Positions 25,196-32,901 of a stretch of 64,000 nucleotides of DNA are shown piece after piece. Origin of the DNA: JBBDMW01 sp040878005 (lineage in GTDB: Bacteria > Chloroflexota > Dehalococcoidia > Lucifugimonadales > Lucifugimonadaceae); contig JBBDMW010000038.1 in the NCBI GenBank assembly GCA_040878005.1, positions 1 to 64,000 on the forward strand, read 5' to 3'. Position 1 is the stretch's first letter; every line of letters starts with the position of its first letter. Made by a program: the position numbers and the translations under genes. Under the pieces are notes generated by a model. That model searched no databases. It was given only the letters and a program-made list of their open reading frames with translations, and had not been told where the DNA came from.

Positions 25196-26122
25196 GTGAA
25201 GGCAAAACTTCTAATCCTGGGCATCCTTGCGAGCTTATTGCTTGCAGCATGCACAACGAACGAACCCGAGCCGACGGCGACTACTGAACCGTCGCCAACC
25301 ACTGAGGCGTCGCCAACCACTGAGGCATCGCCAACCACTGAGGCGTCACCAACCACTGACCCAACGCCGACCGCCACTGCCGAACCGGGCGATTACACCG
25401 GCGCGGACGGCATCGAATGGCTGCGGGACGCCGGGCTTGAGGTGGCAGTCCTGGAGGAGGAGCAGCCGGTTCAGCTTCCCAACTGCGCTCTATTTGGCAC
25501 TCCGACAGAGGGCGCCACTGTGACGCAAATCAGCGTCGAAGGCTATGACAGCGTCTGGGTCTACACCTGCTACGCGGCGATGTCTGGACAGGAAATCTTC
25601 GCGGCCTTCGACCTCAACGCAAGCTTTCCGGAAGAGAATTATCCTACTGTCTTCACCGTGGACAACGTCATAGTGTTGGTGCGGGGATCAGAGCCGGAGC
25701 CCATCAGGAACGTCTACACCGCCCTGTGGGATGCTACGCTGCCCCGGGAGCTTGCTCCGTTCGGCCTAAGGCAACTGTCGCCGCCGGACGGTGCAGAAGA
25801 GGCCCAGGAAACAGCAGAATCATGGCTAGTAGAGCCAGACGGAGAGGACCCGCAATTCACCACTGCGACCGCCGGTGAAGCGCGGCTCGTGACCATTGGC
25901 GACTTCACGAATGAGTTCACACTGGACGATGCCCTGTACGACCCGCTTCCGCACTCTGATGCCGTGGTGTGGGCCGTCCCGGTCGCCGGTGAGCCGACGG
26001 ACGCGCCAGGCCAGGGTCACGCCGTGGTGCTGGTCGATTCCGTGTCCGGCATAGTAGTTGGCGCAACCTACAGCGATGAGGCGCTGCCCATCGAAGATGT
26101 GCCTGAGGCGCCGATGCCGTAG
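25196..26122 (+). CDS. Stalked lipoprotein, paralogue 2
   Basis: 308 residues, GTG start with the same leader as paralogue 1. The signal peptide ends LLLAAC. The stalk has four near-perfect SPTTEx hexapeptides, encoded by an 18-base tandem unit (about 25291-25370), against two in paralogue 1. The globular domain is about 90 percent identical to paralogue 1. Stalk length differences of this kind come from replication slippage and can vary between cells. A strong terminator follows at 26174-26212. Confidence 0.75.
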   Translation: MKAKLLILGILASLLLAACTTNEPEPTATTEPSPTTEASPTTEASPTTEASPTTDPTPTATAEPGDYTGADGIEWLRDAGLEVAVLEEEQPVQLPNCALFGTPTEGATVTQISVEGYDSVWVYTCYAAMSGQEIFAAFDLNASFPEENYPTVFTVDNVIVLVRGSEPEPIRNVYTALWDATLPRELAPFGLRQLSPPDGAEEAQETAESWLVEPDGEDPQFTTATAGEARLVTIGDFTNEFTLDDALYDPLPHSDAVVWAVPVAGEPTDAPGQGHAVVLVDSVSGIVVGATYSDEALPIEDVPEAPMP

Positions 26123-26173
26123 GCAGGCTTCTCCCTTACCGGAAGTGCGGAGACATTACGCATTGCCGGGGTT

Positions 26174-26212
26174 ATTGTGGGCAGGAGACACCAGTAGTCT
26201 CCTGCCCACAAT
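26174..26212. terminator. Bidirectional terminator
   Basis: ATTGTGGGCAGGAGAC, 7-base loop, GTCTCCTGCCCACAAT: a 16-bp perfect stem between the convergent lipoprotein and Yip1-family genes. Confidence 0.85.
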
Positions 26213-26238
26213 CGCAGTCGCGGGCCGTCCTTGTGGCC

Positions 26239-26784
26239 CTAATCTGCCGCCCCGAACAGCAGGGCCACGATGAACGCGAACACCAGGAGCACGATGAATA
26301 CGACCGCCAGGGCGATGATGAAGCCGATTAAGACCACGCCCACTGCGCGCCAGGTTGACGTGTAATCCAGGGCCTCTCGTACAGCCACCACCATGGCTGC
26401 GAACTGCCAGATGGTGGCGACCAGGGCGATGAGCCAGCCGATAACCGGGATGAATCCGAAGACCCTCAGCACGCCGGGGGACTGGGCGAAGCCCGTGGTG
26501 CGTGCGAGCTGGCCCCAGTCAGCATGAGTCTGGGACGTGTTGAAAATGGTCGTGCCCACGAAATATGTGATCCAGGCCCAGACCGCCCATCCCACCAGGC
26601 CCGCAATCACGCCGCCGATCAGCCCGGACACGCCTTCGTCCTCGACGCCCAGCCCTGTCACGCCCGAGGCGATTGCAACGATGACCACCACCAGCATGGC
26701 CTGCCCCAGCGCTGAGGCGTCGGCCTCCACGGCCCGGTAGGTCGGTATCCGGAACATCGCAAAGTCAATCATGCGTTGAATCAA
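26239..26784 (-). CDS. Yip1-family membrane protein
   Basis: 181 residues with about five hydrophobic segments. The N-terminus MIQRMIDFAMFRIPTYRAVE, the mid-segment YFVGTTIFNTSQTHADWGQL and GFAQSPGVLRVFGFIPVIG follow the Yip1 pattern. The late ALDYTSTWRAVGVVLIG is also typical. Bacterial Yip1 proteins are polytopic and of unknown role. No operon partner is evident. Confidence 0.8.
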   Translation of the reverse strand: MIQRMIDFAMFRIPTYRAVEADASALGQAMLVVVIVAIASGVTGLGVEDEGVSGLIGGVIAGLVGWAVWAWITYFVGTTIFNTSQTHADWGQLARTTGFAQSPGVLRVFGFIPVIGWLIALVATIWQFAAMVVAVREALDYTSTWRAVGVVLIGFIIALAVVFIVLLVFAFIVALLFGAAD

Positions 26785-26932
26785 GCTGAGAGCCTCCAGT
26801 TGTGAAAGTTGCGCAGCTTATTATGCGCGTGAGAATTCACCGGTGATGGCCGGCGGGACACAGGCCGGTCATGACGTGGCCAGTTGTGCAAAATTCAACC
26901 GTGTTGGAGATAAGAAATCACAACAATAAGCA

Positions 26933-26972
26933 GCACCTGTGCCGCGCTTCTTCGGAGGCGCGGCGCAGGTGC
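26933..26972 (-). terminator. Terminator of the small membrane protein gene
   Basis: GCACCTGTGCCGCGC and GCGCGGCGCAGGTGC pair over 15 bp with one G-T, around a 10-base loop. A T-rich stretch follows on the minus strand. Confidence 0.8.
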
Positions 26973-26994
26973 CAACTGTGATCAAACGCAGGTG

Positions 26995-27246
26995 TTATCT
27001 CGGCGGCGGTGAGTTGTAGGGGTCAAACGGAGGAGGCGCATCCGGCGGCCCGCCGCCGCCTCGCCTCCACGGACCAGCTCCGCCCCAGCTTGACCAGAAC
27101 AACAGCGACGTGACCAGCCCGACCAGGCCCACTACCAGGAGAATCAGGCCCACGATCTGGAGGTCGATTCCCTCCGCCTCGGCGGTCACTGCCCAGGCCA
27201 GTATTGCGCCTGCGGCAATGAATATAAGACTCAGCGCTACGCCCAT
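26995..27246 (-). CDS. Small membrane protein, DUF6458-like
   Basis: 83 residues: two membrane helices (SLIFIAAGAILAWAV and IVGLILLVVGLVGLVTSLLFW), then a Gly/Pro-rich tail. The pattern resembles DUF6458 of Actinobacteria and Chloroflexi. ATG 27246 is chosen for the GGAGGAGC site just upstream. Function unknown; followed by a good terminator. Confidence 0.7.
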   Translation of the reverse strand: MGVALSLIFIAAGAILAWAVTAEAEGIDLQIVGLILLVVGLVGLVTSLLFWSSWGGAGPWRRGGGGPPDAPPPFDPYNSPPPR

Positions 27247-27600
27247 GGCGCTCCTCCGCATTCCGTACCCTGCCCGATGAATGGGCTGCCACACGAAAAG
27301 GTGACGTTTGCAGCCGCTTCACCATTGCGTGTCCCAGTCCCTTTTCGCAGGGTACTGACGGCAGAGTAGCCGCATGCAAAGTGGTGGTTCGACATCCAGT
27401 GGAGTGATTGAGGATGTGCTCCAGGGATGGAAAAAATGGCTCGTTGGTAAGATCAAATCAAGACGCGTTACGCGTAGGATATTCGCCACTCGTCCGCCGT
27501 ACTCCGCGGGTTTTCAACAGTGGCGCAGAAGTCCGTCACTCCAGGTTCACCGGCTTGCCTGCTGGTATCTTCGGGCAGGCCGGACAGGCGGTATTAGCGC
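27247..27600. other. Gene-free stretch
   Basis: About 350 bases between divergent small membrane-protein genes. It presumably holds both promoters. I see no RNA gene and no recognisable protein. Confidence 0.4.
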
Positions 27601-27945
27601 GTGATTCCAGAGGACTCCAACGGGCGCGGACCGTCAAACAAGGCCCGCATGATCGCGGGCGGCGCTGCCAACCTGCTCCTGTCAGGGGCGGTGTCCTACG
27701 GGCTGTTTCTGATTGCCCTGAGCGTTGGGCTGGACGGCCCCAGCAGCTTCACCGGCATGGAGGCGGCAGGCATTCTATCGGGCGCAACAGCCCTGGCGAC
27801 GCTCGGGATCGGAGCGTCGGCGCTGACCGGTTGGCTGCTGGCCAGGCACGTCATGGTGGTGCTGGTCGCCAGCTTCCCCGGGCTCATAGCCTCCATGTTT
27901 CTGCTGAGGCTCATCGCCACGGACGTGCTGTCGAAGGCATCGTGA
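27601..27945 (+). CDS. Small membrane protein of unknown function
   Basis: 114 residues, GTG start. Three hydrophobic segments (about residues 22-42, 53-78, 82-103). The N-terminus is hydrophilic (MIPEDSNGRGPSNKAR). No family recognised. The G+C-rich third positions are consistent with a real gene, but there is no strong ribosome site. Confidence 0.5.
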   Translation: MIPEDSNGRGPSNKARMIAGGAANLLLSGAVSYGLFLIALSVGLDGPSSFTGMEAAGILSGATALATLGIGASALTGWLLARHVMVVLVASFPGLIASMFLLRLIATDVLSKAS

Positions 27946-27999
27946 GTCACTGTGCTGTGCGGTCGCCAAGGCGGCGCGTGTGGCACATGAGGGTATGGC

Positions 28000-28983
28000 C
28001 TATTCCAGCGTCTTCCTGATGCCGGCGACGACCTTGTCCTTGTTCGGGTAGACCAGTTTCTCAAGCGCCGGTGTGTACGGGATGTGCACCTGCTCTGACG
28101 CCACTTTCACAACCGGCGCCTGGAGCGACCAGAAGCCCTCTTCTGCCACTATCGACGCTATCTCACTGGCCGCGCTGCACACCCTGTGCGCGGGGTCCAC
28201 TACCACCAGGCGGCCCGTCTTCTCCACGGACTCAAGAATGGTCCTCTTGTCCAGCGGCACCAGCGTGCGGGGGTCAATGATCTCCACGGAGATGCCTTCG
28301 CTCGCCAGCTCATCTGCGGCGGCCACGGCATGCCCCACGGCGCCGGCAATGGCCACGACTGTGCAGTCGGCGCCCTGCCGCACCACATTCGCCTTGCCGA
28401 ATGGCACCAGTAGCTCGCCGCCCGGAAGCTCCGAGTTATCCGGGACCTCCCCGCGTGCGCCCATTAGCGTGCCGTCCTCGAAGATGATGCACGGGTCGTT
28501 ATCGCGCACCGCCGTCTTGAGCAACCCCTTCATATCGTGCGGCGAGGACGGGACGATGATCTTGAGGCCCGGCATGTTCATGAACATGGGGTAACTGCGG
28601 TCAGAGTGGTGGGCAGCGGAGCCGCCGCCGTAGAACATCGTGGCGCGGAAAACCACTGGGAGAGTGGCCTGGCCGCCGAACATGTAGCGCATCTTGGCGG
28701 CCTGGCTGATGAGCTGGTCCATGGCCACCCACATGAAGCTGGTCAGCGTCTCAACGATTGGCCGCATGCCCACCAGGGACGCGCCTATCGCAGCGCCGAA
28801 GAACCCGTTCTCAGAGAGAGGGGTGTCCAGGACACGGTTGTCACCGAACTCCGTATGCAGGTTCGCCGTCGCTCCGTAAACGGCACGGCGTATGTCCTCG
28901 CCCATGATGAAGACAGCCTCATCACGGCGCATCTCCTCGATGATGGCCTGGTTAATGGCTTCGACGAAAATTGTCTGCGGCAC
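28000..28983 (-). CDS. TPP-dependent 2-oxoacid/acetoin dehydrogenase E1, beta subunit
   Basis: 327 residues. It starts (GTG) PQTIFVEAINQAIIEEM, with AGGGGAA upstream. VFIMGEDI, DTPLSENGFFGAAIGASLVGMRPI and ENGxFG-type contacts bind TPP. GGGSAAHHSDRSYPMF and the EDG loop follow, then the C-terminal transketolase domain with DPRTLVPLDKRTILESV and DPAHRVCSAASEI. It pairs with the alpha subunit upstream. With E2 and AcoX elsewhere in the window, acetoin dehydrogenase (AcoB) is as plausible as pyruvate dehydrogenase (PdhB). Confidence 0.92.
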   Translation of the reverse strand: MPQTIFVEAINQAIIEEMRRDEAVFIMGEDIRRAVYGATANLHTEFGDNRVLDTPLSENGFFGAAIGASLVGMRPIVETLTSFMWVAMDQLISQAAKMRYMFGGQATLPVVFRATMFYGGGSAAHHSDRSYPMFMNMPGLKIIVPSSPHDMKGLLKTAVRDNDPCIIFEDGTLMGARGEVPDNSELPGGELLVPFGKANVVRQGADCTVVAIAGAVGHAVAAADELASEGISVEIIDPRTLVPLDKRTILESVEKTGRLVVVDPAHRVCSAASEIASIVAEEGFWSLQAPVVKVASEQVHIPYTPALEKLVYPNKDKVVAGIRKTLE

Positions 28984-29068
28984 TTGTGTTCCCCTGCGAC
29001 TTCCGCTCTGTGCGGGATCCTGTGGACTGGCTGGTTATTGGCTTGCGTTACGTTACTGGCGCGTGGCG

Positions 29069-30058
29069 TTACGCCTGTGGGATAGGCGTGGCCCACATGT
29101 CCTCGAACAGCTCGGACTCATCCGGGAAGGGGCTGTTGCGTGCGAACTCCACGGCCTCATCCACCTCTGCCATGGTTTCGTCACGGACGGCCTCGCATTC
29201 TTCCAGCGTGGCGATGCCCTGCGCCACCAGCCGGTCGGTGTGGATGACGATGGGGTCGCGCTTGCGCCACTGCTCAATCTCGTCGCCGGTGCGGTACTCG
29301 CCCCGGCGGACCCGGCCCAGGCCAAGCGAATGCTCCTCGAAGCGGTACGTCAGGCCCTCGATCAGGCTTGGCCCCTCGCCCGAACGCGCCCGCCGCACCG
29401 CCTCGGTGGTCGCCTCGTACATCGCGATGGCGTCCTGCCCGTCTACCAGCACGCCGGGCATGTTGTAGGCGGACGCCCGGTCTGACACGTGCTCAACTGC
29501 CACGGAGTCCTTGTAGGACGTGGTCACGGCGAACTGGTTGTTCTCGCACAGGAAAATCACCGGCAGCTTCCACAGGGCCGCCAGGTTCATGGACTCGTGG
29601 CATGCGCCCTGGTTGGATGCGCCGTCCCCGAAGAACACCAGCGAGACGAAGTCCTTCCCGCCGATCTTCGCCGCCAGCGCCGCGCCGGTGGCGACGGGCA
29701 CCGATGAGGCGACAATGCCGGACTCGCCCAGGATGCCAATGGAGAAGTCTGCGAGGTGCATGGAGCCGCCCTTGCCCTTGCAGTAGCCGTCTTTGCGGCC
29801 GTACAGCTCTGCCATGGCCCGCTTCACATCGCCGCCCTTGGCCAGCGGGTGCCCGTGCGAGCGGTGGTTCCCGGCGATGTAATCGGTATCGTTCAGCGCT
29901 GCGCATGCGCCCACGGCCACTGCCTCTTCGCCGATGTACGGATGCGCGGCGCCGGTGAACTCGCCCGCCGAGTGGACCTCGATCACCTTCAACTCAAAGT
30001 GGCGGATGGTCCACATGCGGCGGAGCATCAGCATCAGCCTGTCTTTATTGATGTCCAA
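29069..30058 (-). CDS. TPP-dependent 2-oxoacid/acetoin dehydrogenase E1, alpha subunit
   Basis: 329 residues. The TPP/Mg motif runs from FFGDGASNQGACHESMNLAA to CENNQFA (GDG...NN). HRSHGHPLAKGG and GRKDGYCKGKGGSMHL are family standards. No ATG fits the usual N-terminus. TTG 30058 (MDINKDRLMLMLRRMW) follows AGAGGA at good spacing and gives the normal beginning. The glycine and serine loop preceding EEHSLGLGR is where kinase sites lie in mitochondrial E1; no kinase is implied here. It is followed by the beta subunit after 85 bases. Confidence 0.92.
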   Translation of the reverse strand: MDINKDRLMLMLRRMWTIRHFELKVIEVHSAGEFTGAAHPYIGEEAVAVGACAALNDTDYIAGNHRSHGHPLAKGGDVKRAMAELYGRKDGYCKGKGGSMHLADFSIGILGESGIVASSVPVATGAALAAKIGGKDFVSLVFFGDGASNQGACHESMNLAALWKLPVIFLCENNQFAVTTSYKDSVAVEHVSDRASAYNMPGVLVDGQDAIAMYEATTEAVRRARSGEGPSLIEGLTYRFEEHSLGLGRVRRGEYRTGDEIEQWRKRDPIVIHTDRLVAQGIATLEECEAVRDETMAEVDEAVEFARNSPFPDESELFEDMWATPIPQA

Positions 30059-30455
30059 GAACCAGTCCTCTCGGTTTTGTTGCGGCGTGCCTGGGCATCG
30101 CTGCCCGGCTGCAGAATGTAGATCGCAGGCGAACGGTAAGCCTGCAAAGGCGTGGGCGCAGCGTTGTGGCGGATTATAGCGATGATTGGCCACAACGCTA
30201 TCCGCCTACCCAGGATGGCCAGCATGAACTCACCAACCTCGAGTCGCACTCTCCCTCTCCCCAACGTGCAGGGTCGTTCATAATCCTTGGAACGGCCTCG
30301 GTTTAGGAGGGATCATGCCCAAGGGCCAGGTCGTCCATAGAGTTCATACAACTTGGCCGGGATGCCTGCGCCATCCATTTCCAGCCGCTCCCAGTCATCC
30401 TCGGTAATTAGTTGTACCGTCCGGTGAATCCGTGTGTGAATAGGAGCGACGCAGC
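30059..30455. other. Intergenic region, divergent promoters
   Basis: About 400 bases between E1 alpha (minus) and the HisA-like gene (plus). A small GCAGGC/GCCTGC hairpin near 30130 is the only structure noted. Base composition falls toward the HisA-like gene. Confidence 0.4.
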
Positions 30456-31172
30456 TTGGAGATAATTCCATCCATCGACATCCTCGATAACCGTGTAGTC
30501 CAACTAGTTCAGGGTGACTACAACGCGCCGCGTGACTTTCAGATGACACCGATTCAAGCCGCCCACCAGTGGATGGAAGCCGGCGCGAAACGCATTCACA
30601 TCGTGAATCTGAGTGGAGCCAAATCCGGGCATGCGATAGATCAGAACCTACTGGCCGAACTTGTAGCTGATGTAAGGATCCCGATACAGATGAGCGAAGA
30701 TGTCCGAGACTGTGAAACGGCAATCCGGCTGGTCAATGTTGGAATCGACCGAGTGGTCTTTGGAACGGCCGCAGTCAGTAGTCCCGAGGTTGTTCGAGAT
30801 GCAGTTCAACAACTTGGAAGTGACCGAGTGGTTGTCGGTCTCCATGCTACAAACGGCGTAGTCGCAACACACGGTCGTACTCAGACGATGAACTTGACCG
30901 CTGATGACCTAATCGAGCGAATGAGGGATCTTGGAGTGATCCAGTTCATGTACACCGATATTGACCGAGTTGGCACGATGCAGGGGCCGAATTTGGACAC
31001 GCTCGCCGATCTCAACAGACGCACGAATGCTCATCTAACTGTTGCGGGAGGTATCGGCGATATTTCGCACCTGCGGTCATTGGCATCGATCGGCATTGAA
31101 TCGGTCGTTCTCGGCACATCAATCTACACCGGTGTTATCGACTTCCGTTCGGCTCGCGAGGAGTTCGAATAG
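30456..31172 (+). CDS. Divergent HisA-family isomerase homologue
   Basis: 238-residue TIM barrel of the HisA/HisF family, TTG start with AGGAG 9 bases upstream. Asp8 (IIPSIDI), FMYTDIDRVGTMQGPNL and VAGGIGDISHL are typical of HisA, which opens the ProFAR ring in histidine synthesis. But the second catalytic Asp of the family is His130 here (GLHATNG, codon CAT for GAT), and the following GW motif is GR. No other his gene is nearby. Codon use is visibly less G+C-rich than the neighbours, suggesting acquisition. Either a diverged activity or a degraded HisA. Confidence 0.75.
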   Translation: MEIIPSIDILDNRVVQLVQGDYNAPRDFQMTPIQAAHQWMEAGAKRIHIVNLSGAKSGHAIDQNLLAELVADVRIPIQMSEDVRDCETAIRLVNVGIDRVVFGTAAVSSPEVVRDAVQQLGSDRVVVGLHATNGVVATHGRTQTMNLTADDLIERMRDLGVIQFMYTDIDRVGTMQGPNLDTLADLNRRTNAHLTVAGGIGDISHLRSLASIGIESVVLGTSIYTGVIDFRSAREEFE

Positions 31173-31391
31173 CATCGCTACGCTGCCTGGCCGGGTTGTG
31201 GCAGTTATGAACGACCCTCCGCAACGCGGGAGAGGGGCTTAGCCGCCAGGGGAGCCCGCTCAGCACCCACGCCTGCCAGTTAAGTACCGCCACCACCACG
31301 CAAACAACTGCAGCGAGATGCAGGAGCTTGGCCGGAGTTGGCTGTATCCAGTTCTAAGCGCCCCGTTGCATGGGAACAGGCAACCACGCTC

Positions 31392-32171
31392 TCATCGCGG
31401 GCGGGAACTTTGAGCGCCAGCGAAATAATCCAACCCCCAGTAACTGTGCAGGTACTCAATTGCGCCGGAAACGCTCGCCGGCTCAATCGCAGCGCTGTCT
31501 ATTACCTCAATGTCTGCCCCTGTGACCGCCTGCTCTTCCATGGCAGCCCACGCGGCCGCCCAGTCTTCGGGGTTCTCGATGCCTTGCCGGACATCGGCCC
31601 GTAGCTGGTCCACGATCTGCTGCACGCGGATGCGCTCCGGCAGGATCTCTGCCCAGTACCGTTCTCCCACTACCTCGGCGAAGCCGCTTACGCTCGGCGC
31701 TTCGCCCTTCTCCGCCAGTTCCCTGGTGGCAGCGACGCTCTCGGCTACCTCATCCTCGTCTGGTGAGAAGCCCCTGTCCCTGGCGGTTTCAGCGAGAGCC
31801 GTTTTCACTATTAGGCCGCCGAGCGCGACATTGGCGATGCCTGCACGCTCGATGATGTCCAGGCGTTCCTGGAAGCCTGTGGCCGGGGGACCCCCCTCGG
31901 CGATCACGCCTTCCATGAATTCGACATTGACTTCAACTAGTCTCCTGCTCATCTGGTAGTCAGCCATGGTTATGACAGCAGCACCCACCTGTGCCACGGG
32001 GGCGTCCTCAGCTTCGTTGAACGCATGACCTACCTGCTCTGCCCGCTCTTTTTCCGGATCAGAAGCGCCATCGTTGCCTGGTTCATTGCTCCACACGCCT
32101 GCGGTCCACAGGACCGCCAGTAATGCGGCCAGCAGGCCTATCATCGCCGAGGTTGCAATTCGGATAGTCAT
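31392..32171 (-). CDS. Membrane-anchored SurA-N-like protein
   Basis: About 259 residues from ATG 32171. An N-terminal anchor (IATSAMIGLLAALLAVLWTAGV) precedes a helical domain like the SurA/PrsA N-terminal chaperone domain (VAQVGAAVITMADYQMSRRLVEV, then FQERLDIIERAGIANVALGGLIV). No rotamase domain follows, though family members often have one. A longer start (32249 or 32330) is open but less signal-like. Probably an extracytoplasmic folding helper. It lies downstream of a DUF1294 gene on the same strand. Confidence 0.6.
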   Translation of the reverse strand: MTIRIATSAMIGLLAALLAVLWTAGVWSNEPGNDGASDPEKERAEQVGHAFNEAEDAPVAQVGAAVITMADYQMSRRLVEVNVEFMEGVIAEGGPPATGFQERLDIIERAGIANVALGGLIVKTALAETARDRGFSPDEDEVAESVAATRELAEKGEAPSVSGFAEVVGERYWAEILPERIRVQQIVDQLRADVRQGIENPEDWAAAWAAMEEQAVTGADIEVIDSAAIEPASVSGAIEYLHSYWGLDYFAGAQSSRPR

Positions 32172-32280
32172 ATTCGAAGGTTTCTTCGCTGTGGCGCCAG
32201 TTGCGCAGTTCGAATTGGGAAAATGGGAGCAGTTGGGGAAGTTGGCCATGCTGAGCCGACGGATTTCACGGTAGCAGAGT

Positions 32281-32586
32281 TCAACCGAAAACCACGTACA
32301 GAGCAATAACCCATACGGCCAGGTGTGCAAGGATCGCCAGCGCGTATTTCGCCATGAAGGAACGTTTTGCGGTCTTATGGCGGAAGCGGCTCATGGCCCA
32401 GAGGCCGCCGATGAAGCCGCCCAGGAACGCCCACGTGAATAGAGTTCGCTCTCGAATTCGCCGTGTTTCCATGCGTGCGCTGCGCTTGTCCCACCAGGTG
32501 ACGCCCGCGGCGGTGATGTTCACCGCCAGCATGTAAACCGGCACGGCGGCCAGCCACCAGGCGTTCAAATCAGCCAGCGCCGTCAT
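32281..32586 (-). CDS. DUF1294 membrane protein
   Basis: 101 residues. The family motifs are clear: WWDKRSARM, RRIRERTLFTWAFLGGFIGG, and RHKTAKRSF, with hydrophobic segments around them. Found singly in many bacteria, function unknown, sometimes fused to cold-shock domains. It is divergent from gyrB. Confidence 0.85.
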   Translation of the reverse strand: MTALADLNAWWLAAVPVYMLAVNITAAGVTWWDKRSARMETRRIRERTLFTWAFLGGFIGGLWAMSRFRHKTAKRSFMAKYALAILAHLAVWVIALYVVFG

Positions 32587-32901
32587 TGGTGAATCCACTT
32601 TCCAGGCACCCCCAAAATCCATATTGGGCGCAGTGTTTTTGTATTGCCGGCAAACTCGAAATCTGGTATTATTGAACAGATGTCCGCATTAACGGCTCAC
32701 GCGCGCGTGAAGGGCTGCCGCCACGGCCCGGGCCAGCATGCCGGTATCTCGATGCCGACGCATTGGAGTCGTCACTTTATGATCATGGCCAAACCCCAAC
32801 GACCTGGCGCGCCCGAGTGATTCCGGCCGCGAAGGCAGTGCGCTGCCTCGCCGCAACCCCACGCAGACCCTCTGCGGTCATCCAGTCCCAATAGGAGATT
32901 T
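32587..32901 (+). promoter_or_regulatory. gyrB leader and promoter
   Basis: TTGCCG (32644-32649), 17 bases, TATTAT (32667-32672) is a good sigma-70-type promoter. It would give a leader of about 220 bases before gyrB, whose ribosome site AGGAG lies at 32893-32897. No riboswitch class recognised in the leader. Confidence 0.65.
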
